A stretch of 64,000 nt of DNA from an uncultured Bacteroides sp. (GTDB taxonomy: Bacteria; Bacteroidota; Bacteroidia; Bacteroidales; Bacteroidaceae), in contig NZ_OY781099.1 in NCBI RefSeq assembly GCF_963676325.1, positions 2,480,001 through 2,544,000 of the forward strand. The letters run 5' to 3'. Shown here one piece after another: positions 1 through 8,848 of this stretch. The position numbers were made by a program, and so were the translations under genes. Every line of letters starts with the position of its first letter. The stretch's first letter is position 1. The notes under the pieces were generated by a model, which was not told the origin of the DNA, made no database searches, and saw only the letters and a program-made list of their open reading frames with translations.

Positions 1-461
1 GTGCACTCGGAGCATTCATTTCACAGAATTATGCTGCCGGGAGACACGACAGAGTGCTGAGATCTTATAAAGCCACGTTATGGATGACTACCATCTTCGG
101 TTCTTTCTGTACTTTACTATTTATACTCTTCGGACAAGAAATATTCTCGGTATTTGTTCCTGAATTGCCTGCAATACTGGCCGGAGGAATTTATTTACGC
201 ATTTCGGGATATTCACAACTCTTCATGATGTTGGAAATTACAACACAAGGGTTGTTCTATGGAACCGGGCGAACATTGCCACCGGCAATTATAAGTATTA
301 TCTGCAACTATTTACGTATCCCGATAGCTATCATATTAACAGGCATGGGTATGGGAGTTGTAGGTATTTGGTGGGCAATCAGCGGCACCAGCATAGCCAA
401 AGGTTTTTTTGCTTCAATTTGGTTTGCTTTAATAAAGAAAAAAATATTAAAAGCTTTATAA
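1..461 (+). CDS. MATE-family efflux transporter, C-terminal part (runs in from the left edge)
   Basis: The reading frame is open from base 3 to the stop at 461, so this is the last ~152 codons of a longer gene that starts outside the window. The GTG at 54 is internal, because the residues before it (GAFISQNYAAGRHDR) are the conserved MATE stretch that precedes a transmembrane helix. Three or four hydrophobic helices follow, ending in a lysine-rich tail. MATE proteins of about 450 residues export drugs and metabolites across the inner membrane using Na+ or H+ gradients. The substrate cannot be read from this fragment. Confidence 0.85.
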   Translation, partial: ALGAFISQNYAAGRHDRVLRSYKATLWMTTIFGSFCTLLFILFGQEIFSVFVPELPAILAGGIYLRISGYSQLFMMLEITTQGLFYGTGRTLPPAIISIICNYLRIPIAIILTGMGMGVVGIWWAISGTSIAKGFFASIWFALIKKKILKAL

Positions 462-616
462 ATATATAATTAAAATTCAGTTTTGTATAAAAAAGTTTCA
501 GAGCTATATCTTGTATCTTTGATAAACAATTAAATATCAAATCTGCTACAAGATTATGTGCTCTTTTTAGAGCGTAAATTCTATTAAAAAGGAGTCGTTT
601 AAAAAAAATAAATCCT

Positions 617-624
617 TACCTTTG
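617..624 (+). promoter_or_regulatory. Bacteroidetes -7 box TACCTTTG upstream of the OmpA lipoprotein gene
   Basis: TACCTTTG fits TAnnTTTG and has a TTT run about 19 bp upstream as a possible -33. A second match, TATCTTTG, lies at 514-521. Either could drive the gene at 679 and leave a 50-150 nt leader. Confidence 0.5.
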
Positions 625-678
625 CATAAAGTTTATTATAACTAAGCATTTTAATTTAAAACAATTAATTTATCAATT

Positions 679-1356
679 ATGAAAAAAGTTAAATTTTTAT
701 CGGTTCTACTAAGCTTCTCTCTTGTATTTGGGGGATGTGGAATGTCAAATACCGCTAAAGGTGGTCTAATCGGTGGAGGTTCAGGCGCAGCTTTAGGTGC
801 TATCATTGGTCAGATTGCAGGAAAAGGTAAAGGTGCAGTTATTGGTGCTGCGATAGGAACAGCTGTTGGAGCTGGTGCCGGTGTTATTATTGGTAGAAAG
901 ATGGACAAAGCTGCTGAAAAAGCAAGAGCTATTGAAGATGCAAAAGTTCAGACTATCACTGACGCAAATGGTCTTGCTGCTGTGAAAGTTACTTTTGACG
1001 GAGGTATATTATTTGCCACTAATTCAAGCAAATTAAATTCTACTTCTAAAACTTCATTAACAAAATTGGCTAAAGTCCTTTCTGAAGATCAAACAATGGA
1101 TATTGCAGTATACGGACACACTGATAATACAGGAGCACTTGCTTATAACCAAAAACTTTCAGGTGACCGTGCCAGTTCAGTTGCTACTTTCTTAAGAAAC
1201 AATGGAGTTGCATCAAATCAATTTAAGTATGTTGCCGGTAAGGATTTTCAGGAACCTATTGCAAGCAACGAAACTGTTGAAGGAAGAGCACAGAATCGTC
1301 GCGTTGAAGTATACATGTATGCAAGCGAACAAATGATTAAAGACGCAAGTAAATAA
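679..1356 (+). CDS. OmpA-family lipoprotein with glycine-zipper segment
   Basis: The protein has 225 residues. It starts with a lipoprotein signal peptide (lipobox FGGC, Cys20). Residues ~28-72 are a glycine/alanine-rich zipper with a GxxxG-like repeat, which usually inserts in or packs against a membrane. A short charged linker leads to a C-terminal OmpA domain (~100-210) with the peptidoglycan-binding signature YGHTDNTG...NQKLSGDRASSV. By family it should tether the outer membrane to the cell wall. It is transcribed alone, between two -7 boxes upstream and a strong hairpin downstream. The glycine-zipper plus OmpA layout is common in Bacteroidetes, and the precise role is unknown. Confidence 0.85.
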   Translation: MKKVKFLSVLLSFSLVFGGCGMSNTAKGGLIGGGSGAALGAIIGQIAGKGKGAVIGAAIGTAVGAGAGVIIGRKMDKAAEKARAIEDAKVQTITDANGLAAVKVTFDGGILFATNSSKLNSTSKTSLTKLAKVLSEDQTMDIAVYGHTDNTGALAYNQKLSGDRASSVATFLRNNGVASNQFKYVAGKDFQEPIASNETVEGRAQNRRVEVYMYASEQMIKDASK

Positions 1357-1377
1357 CAATTTATTTAACACAATAAA

Positions 1378-1420
1378 AAATCGTGTAAGTTGTAATAGCA
1401 TACTTACACGATTTCTTTTT
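1378..1420 (+). terminator. Rho-independent terminator after the OmpA lipoprotein gene
   Basis: Perfect 13-bp arms (AAATCGTGTAAGT at 1378-1390, its complement at 1402-1414) close a short loop and are followed by a T-rich run. Confidence 0.85.
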
Positions 1421-1446
1421 ATAAATTCCTCTCAAATATCTGACCT

Positions 1447-2145
1447 ATGGTAAGAAAGAAAATATTTCACATTATAAGAAATCTTATTATCGTATTCTTT
1501 GGATCATCTATATTAATGACTTTAATCTACCGCTTTGTACCTGTATACATAACTCCTTTAATGGTTATCCGATGTGGGCAACAGGTTATGAGCGGTGAAG
1601 ATCTGACATTAAAACATACATGGGTTCCTTTTGAAAAAATATCAAAATATCTCCCAATGGCAGTTATCGCTTCAGAAGATAACAAATTTGCCACACATAA
1701 CGGGTTCGATTTTCAAGCAATTCAACAGGCTGTAGAAGATAAAGAGGAAGGAAAAAAGCAAAGAGGCGCAAGTACTATCAGCCAACAAACGGCAAAAAAT
1801 GTATTCTTATGGCCGGAATCATCGTGGGTAAGAAAAGGCTTTGAGGTTTATTTCACTGTTTTAATTGAAACTTTATGGTCTAAAGAACGTATCATGGAAG
1901 TTTATCTGAATTCCATTGAAATGGGAAGAGGTATTTATGGAGCCGAAGCTACTGCAAGAAATAAGTTTCACACAACAGCAAAGGAACTTAGCAGAGGACA
2001 ATGTGCTTTGATTGCAGCTACATTACCAAATCCCATCAAATTTGACTCGGCTAATCCTTCAAGATATATTCTCAGACGTCAGGGACGTATACTAAGATTA
2101 ATGCCATTAATGCCCAAATTTCCTCCTACCAAAAGAGGGAAATAG
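1447..2145 (+). CDS. mtgA: Monofunctional peptidoglycan transglycosylase
   Basis: At 232 residues this is a GT51 domain with one N-terminal transmembrane anchor (~10-35). The GT51 motifs appear in order: ASEDNKFATHNGFD with the catalytic Glu (~77), RGASTISQQTAKN, and a third block KERIMEVYLNSIEMGRGIYG. No transpeptidase domain follows, so it polymerises lipid II glycan strands on the periplasmic face without cross-linking. Length and motif spacing match MtgA. The gene lies 20 bp before the DUF5103 gene and may be co-transcribed with it. Confidence 0.95.
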   Translation: MVRKKIFHIIRNLIIVFFGSSILMTLIYRFVPVYITPLMVIRCGQQVMSGEDLTLKHTWVPFEKISKYLPMAVIASEDNKFATHNGFDFQAIQQAVEDKEEGKKQRGASTISQQTAKNVFLWPESSWVRKGFEVYFTVLIETLWSKERIMEVYLNSIEMGRGIYGAEATARNKFHTTAKELSRGQCALIAATLPNPIKFDSANPSRYILRRQGRILRLMPLMPKFPPTKRGK

Positions 2146-2165
2146 GTTTATTATAAACCACCACT

Positions 2166-3410
2166 ATGAAAAAACGGCTAATTTTATGTGTATTGCTAAT
2201 TATTACCCTTTCTGTAAAAGCACAGAAGAATGAGGTTTTCACACCCAACATTCAAAGTTTGTTGGTAAAGGTGAATAATAACTGGCTGGCACCTCCAATC
2301 ATAAACTTAAATTCTGACGATGTATTGGAGGTCTCTTTTGATGAGCTGTCACATGAATATCACCGTTTTCAATATATTATTTCACATTGTAATGCCGACT
2401 GGACTCTCTCCGGATTAAACGAAATCGACTATCTTGAAGGGTTCAATAATAGTCCTATTGAGGATTATCAAAATTCAGTCAACACAACAATGCTCTACAC
2501 GCATTACCGCATCTCCTTCCCAAACGAACAAGTTAAATTTAAAGTCTCAGGGAACTATATTATTTCAATATACAATGATGACGATAATTCAAGACCTGTA
2601 TGCAAAGCCTGCTTTTCTATACTTGAAAAGAAAGTCTCTGTTTCGGCAAGCGTAAGCAGCAATACAGATATTGACAACAATAAATCTCATCAGCAAGTAT
2701 CTTTCAGCGTTAACTATGCCGGATATAATATCCGCATTCCACAAAGTGAACTTAAAATCAATGTTATGCAAAACCTGCGTGAGGATAATTGCGCTACAAA
2801 TATTCTGCCGTCTTATGTTAGTCCAAACGAGCTGAAATATGAGTACAACAAGAATCTTATTTTCAATGCGGGGAACGAATACAGACGCTTTGAGATGGTA
2901 AGCGTTAAATATGCAGCGCAAGGAGTGCAAAGTATTCGTTTTTTTGATCCGTACTATCACGTAACACTATTCCCGGACGAGCTAAGGATAAAAAACTATA
3001 GCTTTGATAAAGATCAGAACGGACGTTATTTGGTTCGTTATGACTGGGCTACGAATAATGATACTGAAGCTGATTATTTTTTAGTGCATTTCTCACTTCC
3101 ATGGAAAGATGCATTACCTAATGGTGATTTCTATTTGCAGGGCGCATTTACTAATGATAACTTGACTGAGAACTACCGTCTAAAATATAATCCGGCGACT
3201 AAGGATTTTGAAACCACACAATTGCTTAAACAAGGAGCTTATAATTATCAGTACTTGTTCTTACCGGCTGGCAGTGACAGAACAACAGAAGCACTTACAG
3301 AAGGGAATTATTATGAGACCGAAAATGAATATTTGATATTGGTATATCACCGCCCATTCGGAGAAAGATATGATCGGTTAATTGGAATGCAGCAAGTTAA
3401 TTTCAAATAG
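2166..3410 (+). CDS. DUF5103 / type IX secretion Plug-like protein
   Basis: The protein has 414 residues, with a Sec signal peptide (MKKRLILCVLLIITLSVKAQ) and a mature, aromatic-rich beta-strand protein. The opening block (NIQSLLVKVNNNWLAPPIINLNSDD) and the HCNADW motif are characteristic of DUF5103. In Flavobacterium a protein of this family closes the periplasmic end of the SprA translocon. No other type IX component is visible here, and Bacteroides is generally regarded as lacking that system, so the role in this organism is open. It follows mtgA by 20 bp and ends at a hairpin shared with the convergent carboxylase gene. Confidence 0.75.
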   Translation: MKKRLILCVLLIITLSVKAQKNEVFTPNIQSLLVKVNNNWLAPPIINLNSDDVLEVSFDELSHEYHRFQYIISHCNADWTLSGLNEIDYLEGFNNSPIEDYQNSVNTTMLYTHYRISFPNEQVKFKVSGNYIISIYNDDDNSRPVCKACFSILEKKVSVSASVSSNTDIDNNKSHQQVSFSVNYAGYNIRIPQSELKINVMQNLREDNCATNILPSYVSPNELKYEYNKNLIFNAGNEYRRFEMVSVKYAAQGVQSIRFFDPYYHVTLFPDELRIKNYSFDKDQNGRYLVRYDWATNNDTEADYFLVHFSLPWKDALPNGDFYLQGAFTNDNLTENYRLKYNPATKDFETTQLLKQGAYNYQYLFLPAGSDRTTEALTEGNYYETENEYLILVYHRPFGERYDRLIGMQQVNFK

Positions 3411-3459
3411 CAAGTATTCTCTAATCGGATACTAATATCAGAATCTTATCAAAAATAAA

Positions 3460-3510
3460 AAAGAGACAGCAGATCTTTCAATGAAAAATTCTACTGTCTC
3501 TTTACTTTTT
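3460..3510. terminator. Bidirectional terminator hairpin
   Basis: AAAGAGACAG (3460-3469) pairs with CTGTCTCTTT (3494-3503). A-rich sequence on the left and T-rich sequence on the right make it usable from both strands, between the convergent DUF5103 and carboxyltransferase genes. Confidence 0.75.
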
Positions 3511-3519
3511 TTAAATATC

Positions 3520-5295
3520 TTATGCTACAAAATCCACTCGTTCAATATAGGCTAATACATCACCCTTATTAACATGGGCACCTTGTCTAACGCAGACTTC
3601 TACAATACGGCCGGAGAAATTAGCCGGTATCTTATCGTACGTACCCCATAGAGTACCAATATAGCAGAAAGGTTCTTCAGGAGTAAATTTCTGACCAACA
3701 GCAGGAGGTGTAGATCCGGAAGTAACACCTACTTCCCAGAATATCTGTCCTTTTTCAATGGCAGTAATTGGTTCTGCTTTTGCCCGTTTCATCTTCTTAA
3801 TATCTTCATCAGAGTAACCTTTCTTCTGCATTTCTATATCTTTAGCTCTTTGAAGTTCATCCTGGAAACGTTTCTTTGCAGCTCCGGAACGATAATCACG
3901 GTATTGACGGTCGTGCATAGCCAGTTCAAAGAGTTCCTCGTCATCTGGTCCGTATTCCCATCCATTCTCATCCATTTCTTTACGGAATTCATCCAGAGCA
4001 TCAGGGAAATTATCCTGTGGATCTTCAGTTGAGAACTCATATCCTTTAGATTTTGCCAGTTCTACAATTTCAGGAGCCAGTTCGCCTGGCAGCTTTCCAC
4101 TCTTGCCTAAAATCATATCCCAGGTATGAGGATCAATCATTGTCCAGCGCTCTTCGCCCTTAACCAACTGCATAACATTCATCAAAGCCACATTCTTAAC
4201 ATACTGGCTAAATGGAGTAACTAATGGAGGATAACCGAGTTTAGGCCATACATATGCTACCTCATCAAAAAGCATTACTACCAGATCGTCAATATTAAGT
4301 TCTGGTTTATTCTGGCTTTTCAGGTACATATTAATTCCGGCTTGTACTCCTTTGAGGTCGGCCATCATTGATCCCATCATTCCACCCGGAAGTCCGCAAC
4401 CTAAAAGCAGAGAAGAGGTATGTTTATTTGTCTGGTCAATGAAAAAGCCCAGGAAGTCATCTATAAATTCCTGAGTAAGGCTACGAGCCTTCATATAAGC
4501 TTTCATATTAATTTCCGGAACCTGGAAACCAGCATCTTTCAACATGGCCTGTACGGAGATTACGTCCGGATGAACCTTTCCCCATGACAGCGGCTCCATT
4601 GCAACATCAATAATATCGGCACCGTTTTCACAAACTTCAAGAATAGAAGCCATTGAAAGTCCGGGACCTGAATGTCCATGATACTCGATAATCACTTCAG
4701 GATGTTTATCTTTGATAGCTTTTGTCAGCTTTCCAAGCATTACCGGACGACCTATGCCGGCCATATCTTTTAAACAAATTTCGGGTGCACCGGCAGCAAT
4801 CAGTTGATCTGCAATTTTAGTATAGTATTCTACTGTATGTACCGGAGAGAAAGTGATACAAAGAGTAGCCTGAGGAATCATACCAGCCTCTAATGCATAT
4901 TTGATAGAAGGAATAATGTTTCTCACATCATTCAATCCGCAAAAAATACGGGTAATATCAACGCCCTGTGCTTTCTTTACTTTATACATCAACTTACGTA
5001 CATCCGCAGGAACCGGGAACATTCGTAGCCCATTTAAGCCACGGTCGAGCATATGAGTCTGAATACCAACCTCATTAAAAGGTTTTGTAAAAGTCCGGAC
5101 TGCATTATTAGGATTCTCACCATATAATAAGTTCACTTGTTCAAATGCTCCACCATTGGTTTCCACACGAGCAAAACATCCCATTTCGATAATCACCGGA
5201 GCAATTTTTTCCAGCTGATCGGCCCTGGGTTGATACTTTCCGGAAGATTGCCACATATCCCGGTAAAGAAGGCTAAATTTAATTTCTTTTTTCAT
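3520..5295 (-). CDS. Carboxyltransferase subunit (oxaloacetate decarboxylase alpha / pyruvate carboxylase B type) with a degenerate biotinyl-like tail
   Basis: The protein has 591 residues. Residues 1-~300 form an HMG-CoA-lyase-like TIM barrel with carboxyltransferase signatures: RDMWQSSG (12-19), the carbamylated-lysine motif LKDMAG (Lys176) and the HxH metal ligands (H206, H208). A middle PYC/OADA region follows. The C-terminal ~75 residues look like a biotinyl domain (IPANFSGRIVEVCVRQGAHV...), but the hairpin that should carry MKM reads AYIERVDFVA with no lysine to biotinylate. The enzyme should therefore use a biotin carrier encoded elsewhere. By family it interconverts oxaloacetate and pyruvate or moves a carboxyl group. 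A -7 box lies at 5343-5350, and the gene appears monocistronic. Confidence 0.8.
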   Translation of the reverse strand: MKKEIKFSLLYRDMWQSSGKYQPRADQLEKIAPVIIEMGCFARVETNGGAFEQVNLLYGENPNNAVRTFTKPFNEVGIQTHMLDRGLNGLRMFPVPADVRKLMYKVKKAQGVDITRIFCGLNDVRNIIPSIKYALEAGMIPQATLCITFSPVHTVEYYTKIADQLIAAGAPEICLKDMAGIGRPVMLGKLTKAIKDKHPEVIIEYHGHSGPGLSMASILEVCENGADIIDVAMEPLSWGKVHPDVISVQAMLKDAGFQVPEINMKAYMKARSLTQEFIDDFLGFFIDQTNKHTSSLLLGCGLPGGMMGSMMADLKGVQAGINMYLKSQNKPELNIDDLVVMLFDEVAYVWPKLGYPPLVTPFSQYVKNVALMNVMQLVKGEERWTMIDPHTWDMILGKSGKLPGELAPEIVELAKSKGYEFSTEDPQDNFPDALDEFRKEMDENGWEYGPDDEELFELAMHDRQYRDYRSGAAKKRFQDELQRAKDIEMQKKGYSDEDIKKMKRAKAEPITAIEKGQIFWEVGVTSGSTPPAVGQKFTPEEPFCYIGTLWGTYDKIPANFSGRIVEVCVRQGAHVNKGDVLAYIERVDFVA

Positions 5296-5342
5296 TGTGA
5301 TTAGTAATATATAAGACTAAAAAGTTTGTTTAAATGCTATTG

Positions 5343-5350
5343 CAAAGATA
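5343..5350 (-). promoter_or_regulatory. -7 box TATCTTTG for the carboxyltransferase gene
   Basis: CAAAGATA on the + strand reads TATCTTTG on the - strand, about 48 bp upstream of the ATG at 5295. No strong -33 TTTG is obvious. Confidence 0.5.
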
Positions 5351-5442
5351 ATAAACGGATTGACAATATGTCAAGAAAATAAATAAATTCATCCTGCAAT
5401 AAACATGTTTAATATCATATTTACACCCAAGAATACAAAAAT

Positions 5443-5483
5443 AATAAGGAGTAATTCCTTGTTTACCAGAATTACTCCTTATT
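5443..5483 (-). terminator. Terminator-like hairpin after the ECF sigma gene
   Basis: Perfect 15-bp arms at 5443-5457 and 5469-5483 (AATAAGGAGTAATTC and its complement) lie 36 bp past the stop of the sigma-factor gene. The T tract on the - strand is weak. Confidence 0.6.
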
Positions 5484-5518
5484 CAAAACTAAAATCAACG
5501 TCTTTCTATGCTAAGAAA

Positions 5519-6022
5519 CTAAACAAAATCTCTCAATTGTTGTTGTAGTCTTTGTCGGGTGAAGAATATTCTGCTCTTAACAGTACCAAGTGGTAAATCG
5601 AGCTTATCTGCTATTTCACGATATTTAAATCCTGAAACATGCATTGAGAAAGGCACCTTATACTCTTTTGGCAATGAATTAACAACCCGGTGGATCTCTT
5701 TGATATCGTAAGCACCTTCAGTGCTGTCGAACCCTGAATCCTGAGATTGATTGAGATGATACAGATTCTCAGTCTGATCAACGAATGTTTGATCGCGCAT
5801 TACCTTACGGTAATTATTGATAAATATATTACGCATGATGGTATACATCCATCCTTTGAAATTAGTATCTGGTGTATATTTCTCTTCGTTATCTAATGCT
5901 TTTAATGATGTTTCCTGCAACAAATCGTTTGCTTCTTCACGATTGGAGGTTAATTTGTACGCAAAGCGAAGTAGTTCGTCTTGTACTCCGAGTAGATCAT
6001 TTTTAAAATTTAAACTTTTCAT
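5519..6022 (-). CDS. ECF-type RNA polymerase sigma factor
   Basis: The protein has 167 residues. Region 2 includes LLRFAYKLTSNREEANDLLQET and the region 2.4 block FKGWMYTIMRNIFINNYRK. Region 4 is an HTH with REIADKLDLPLGTVKSRIFFTRQRL. It lacks sigma regions 1 and 3, as expected for an ECF factor. No anti-sigma gene is next to it, and the flanking gene upstream encodes a membrane channel. In Bacteroides, solitary ECF factors of this size are conserved housekeeping-like regulators, but the regulon cannot be inferred here. Confidence 0.9.
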   Translation of the reverse strand: MKSLNFKNDLLGVQDELLRFAYKLTSNREEANDLLQETSLKALDNEEKYTPDTNFKGWMYTIMRNIFINNYRKVMRDQTFVDQTENLYHLNQSQDSGFDSTEGAYDIKEIHRVVNSLPKEYKVPFSMHVSGFKYREIADKLDLPLGTVKSRIFFTRQRLQQQLRDFV

Positions 6023-6168
6023 ACCTCAGCTTATTTATGTTAATAATGCTTTTTTTCGTTATTGCAATATTACATCAAAATAGCTCAATTGACAGCCCAA
6101 ATTCTATCAGCAATTAGGGGGAATTCTATTAATAACAGTTTTCACCCCGTTAAATAACAGTTTTTAGG

Positions 6169-6777
6169 CTATTCTCCTTTTAACTTCGGCAAACAAATAT
6201 TATATTTTACTGCCAGAATCCGAACAAGAAAAACACTACCTCCACTTACACATTGAGTCATCATACTGTTAAATTCCATATAAGAACATAAACAGAACAC
6301 TAAACCACCAACAATACATGCAATAGCATAGATCTCTTTTCTGAAAATAAGCGGAATTTCATTGATAAAGATATCACGGATCACTCCACCGGCAGCTCCG
6401 GTAATGCTACCCATTACAATAGCAACCCAGAAAGGATAATTGAGTTCAATGGTTTTCTGCACTCCAACAACTGTAAACAGGGCCAGACCTATTGAGTCAA
6501 AAATGAAAAAGGTATTATGCAGATGCACTAACTGTTTACCAAAAACGATTACCCAGAACAAAGCCAGGGCCGAACAAATTAAATAAATGGGATTTGTCAT
6601 CCAAAAAGGAGTAACATCGAGCAGAAGATCACGAATTGTTCCGCCACCTATAGCGGTAACCAGTCCAACGACATAAGCGCCAAACCAATCAAACTGTTTT
6701 GCTGAGGCTAAACGTATGCCACTAATAGCAAAAGCGAATGTACCAATAAACTCTATAATCTGAACAAATGTAGGCAT
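6169..6777 (-). CDS. Trimeric intracellular cation channel (TRIC/UPF0126) family membrane protein
   Basis: The protein has 202 residues, almost entirely hydrophobic, with about seven transmembrane helices arranged as two related halves. Each half has the family glycine motif: GGGTIRDLLL near 45-54 and GGVIRDIFINEIPLIFRKEIYA near 130-150. Bacterial TRIC-family proteins are homotrimeric K+-permeable channels in the inner membrane. The gene stands between the divergent wecB gene and the sigma-factor gene, with its ATG at 6777. Confidence 0.85.
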   Translation of the reverse strand: MPTFVQIIEFIGTFAFAISGIRLASAKQFDWFGAYVVGLVTAIGGGTIRDLLLDVTPFWMTNPIYLICSALALFWVIVFGKQLVHLHNTFFIFDSIGLALFTVVGVQKTIELNYPFWVAIVMGSITGAAGGVIRDIFINEIPLIFRKEIYAIACIVGGLVFCLCSYMEFNSMMTQCVSGGSVFLVRILAVKYNICLPKLKGE

Positions 6778-6865
6778 ATTACTTATTTTTTTAGCAAAGA
6801 AACAAATAAAGTGTCAGATAATAAAAAAGTGGGGAGATTTATAACTTGTTTTCTGAAAGAAAGTG

Positions 6866-6873
6866 TAATTTTG
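6866..6873 (+). promoter_or_regulatory. -7 box TAATTTTG for wecB
   Basis: It lies 31 bp upstream of the wecB ATG, with a TTG at 6846-6848 as a plausible -33 element. Confidence 0.6.
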
Positions 6874-6903
6874 CTGCCGTAAAGAACAACATATATTTTA
6901 GAC

Positions 6904-7992
6904 ATGAAAATTACTATTGTAGCAGGGGCTCGTCCCAATTTTATGAAGATTGCTCCCATTACACATGCCATTGACAATGCAAGGGAACAAGGTAAAGAAA
7001 TCTCTTACAGATTAATATATACTGGAGAGTCAAATGACAGCAGTCTCGAGCCTTCTCTTTTTGTTGATTTAGATATAAAGAAACCGGTTGCATATCTTGG
7101 CGTAGGTTTTGAAGATCTTACACAACGTGCCGGAGGAATTATGATTGCCTTCGAAAAAGAGTTGAAAGAGAATCCAACTAATGTTGTATTAGTTGTTGAT
7201 GATCTTACCTCTACTATGGCATGTGCCATTGTGGCTAAAAAGCAAAACATCAAGGTAGCTCATCTTGTTGCAGGAACACGTTCTTTTGATATGAGCATGC
7301 CCAAAGAAGTTAATCGTATGATTACCGATGGTCTTTCCGATTTCTTGTTTACTGCAGGAATGGGTGCTAATCGTAACCTGAATCAAACAGGTACAGGTAA
7401 CGAGCAGGTATTCTTTGTTGGAAACATTCTGATGGACTCTTTAAGATATAACCGCAACAGGTTTATTAAACCAATAACATTCAATATTTTAGGTCTGAAA
7501 GAAAAAGAATATATTCTTCTTACAATCAATCGTCATGCATTATTAGAAAATAAAGAAAATTTCAAATTATTAATTGAACGTTTAATTGCAGAATCAAAAG
7601 GCACTCCTATTGTTGCACCGCTTCATAATTATGTGCGTGATGTTATAAACGAACTGAACATTAAAGCTCCAAATCTACATGTTCTTCCTTCACAAAGCTA
7701 TCTTTCTTTCGGATACCTTACAAGTAAGGCGAAAGCTATCGTTACTGATTCAGGAAACATTGCTGAGGAAGCTACATTCCTTGGTATTCCATGCGTAACT
7801 CTGAATAGTTATGTGGAACATCCGGAAACATGTTCAATAGGAACAAATGAACTTGTAGGTGAAGATGCTGAACAACTAGGCAATGCAGTGGCAAAAATAT
7901 TAAGAGGCGAATGGAAACAAGGTAGCCTTCCTGAAAGATGGGACGGAAGAACTGCCGACAGAATTGTACAAACACTTCTTCAGCAAGCATAA
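6904..7992 (+). CDS. wecB: UDP-N-acetylglucosamine 2-epimerase (non-hydrolysing)
   Basis: The protein has 362 residues with a GT-B-like fold. The N-terminal signature is MKITIVAGARPNFMKIAPI. The second Rossmann domain carries TDSGNIAEEATFLGIPCVTL (~280-300), the UDP-binding serine region. It interconverts UDP-GlcNAc and UDP-ManNAc in the cytoplasm for surface polysaccharide precursors. A UDP-sugar dehydrogenase that could act next in the pathway lies at 29222-30505, but the two are not in one operon. The gene is monocistronic, with its own -7 box and terminator. Confidence 0.93.
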   Translation: MKITIVAGARPNFMKIAPITHAIDNAREQGKEISYRLIYTGESNDSSLEPSLFVDLDIKKPVAYLGVGFEDLTQRAGGIMIAFEKELKENPTNVVLVVDDLTSTMACAIVAKKQNIKVAHLVAGTRSFDMSMPKEVNRMITDGLSDFLFTAGMGANRNLNQTGTGNEQVFFVGNILMDSLRYNRNRFIKPITFNILGLKEKEYILLTINRHALLENKENFKLLIERLIAESKGTPIVAPLHNYVRDVINELNIKAPNLHVLPSQSYLSFGYLTSKAKAIVTDSGNIAEEATFLGIPCVTLNSYVEHPETCSIGTNELVGEDAEQLGNAVAKILRGEWKQGSLPERWDGRTADRIVQTLLQQA

Positions 7993-8019
7993 GCAACTGA
8001 ACAGAAACATAAAAAATAG

Positions 8020-8063
8020 AATAACCGGCAGTCAAAGTCATAATTGATTGCCGGTTATTTTTA
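8020..8063 (+). terminator. Terminator after wecB
   Basis: AATAACCGGCAGTCAA pairs with TTGATTGCCGGTTATT (one mismatch) and is followed by TTTTTATTT. Confidence 0.85.
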
Positions 8064-8173
8064 TTTCCAGACCGTGAGTATGAAAACCAAAGCCGAAGTT
8101 TCTGAAATGATTGGGCAATGGCTGCAGATTATTGGCGAATGGTCAGTAAGTTATTCTCCAATAAAATCAGAAA

Positions 8174-8440
8174 AAACAAAAAGTTACTGCTACCTGCCAC
8201 CAAATTTACATTAAATTACTATTTTACAGCAACTTAAGTTTGTAAATTCCAAATTCATCTGCTACAAAACAGAGGTATCTGCCACTAGATTTTATATTCA
8301 TTCATACAAATCTGATATAAAAAGTTGGTAGTGGCAGATGATAGATTTTGGTAGCAGATGAACTGTAATATTTATTTATCTGCTACTAAACTAAATGCCT
8401 CATTATAAACACATAACATCAGGATTAGTAGCAGGTGGGG
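8174..8440. repeat. Composite intergenic repeat A1 (GTRGCA/TGCYAC words)
   Basis: This non-coding stretch lies between the convergent wecB and marR genes. It holds eight copies of a six-base word in both orientations: TGCTAC 8188, TGCCAC 8195, TGCTAC 8260, TGCCAC 8280, GTGGCA 8331, GTAGCA 8351, TGCTAC 8381, GTAGCA 8428. Spacings of 7, 20 and 30 bp recur. The left edge (8174-8204) matches 53941-53971 at 29 of 31 bases. The same architecture is seen at 53941-54074 and 57798-57934. No ORF or terminator accounts for it. Confidence 0.8.
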
Positions 8441-8467
8441 GATAAATGCTCAAAAAAAACAGTTTGT

Positions 8468-8833
8468 TCACTCCTCGTCACAGTTTCCTAAAACAGGAGT
8501 CAGCACTTCAGGTAAAGCCAGCCCCTTGCATTTTATCTGAGACAGCTTATTTTTACCTTCCTTATTCAGGCAAAAATACATCTGCCGTTTGTCACTTTCT
8601 CCAAGACTACGTTCTATCAATAGCTTTTGCTCAATAGATCTTATAACTTTAGAACAATGAGAATTGGTCATACCTGTTTTTTCTGCTATTTCAGTGGCAG
8701 ATAAACGACCATCAGACAGACAGCAAAGAGCCATGGCCTCGTTAAGTCCAATGCCATATTTCTCATTCAACTGCATTTCCAGATCATTCATAGCCACATT
8801 AATATCCCGTAACTGACAAATCAATTTTATCAT
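8468..8833 (-). CDS. MarR-family transcriptional regulator
   Basis: The protein has 121 residues. The winged-helix core reads GLNEAMALCCLSDGRLSATEIAEKTGMTNSHCSKVIRSIEQKLLIERSLGESDKRQMYFCLNKEGKNKL, with the recognition helix around 50-65 and the DKRQ wing near 80. It lies 15 bp downstream of the CoA-disulfide reductase fusion gene on the same strand, so the two probably share a transcript. A palindrome in that gene's promoter (11353-11383) is the obvious candidate operator. The ligand is unknown; a thiol or sulfur signal is a guess from the neighbour. Confidence 0.88.
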   Translation of the reverse strand: MIKLICQLRDINVAMNDLEMQLNEKYGIGLNEAMALCCLSDGRLSATEIAEKTGMTNSHCSKVIRSIEQKLLIERSLGESDKRQMYFCLNKEGKNKLSQIKCKGLALPEVLTPVLGNCDEE

Positions 8834-8848
8834 ATATTCTCAGATTGA

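Noticed and set aside
8446..8637. 63-codon ORF on the + strand
   Set aside because: It lies mostly antisense to the marR gene, has no recognisable features, and starts inside the repeat-rich gap.
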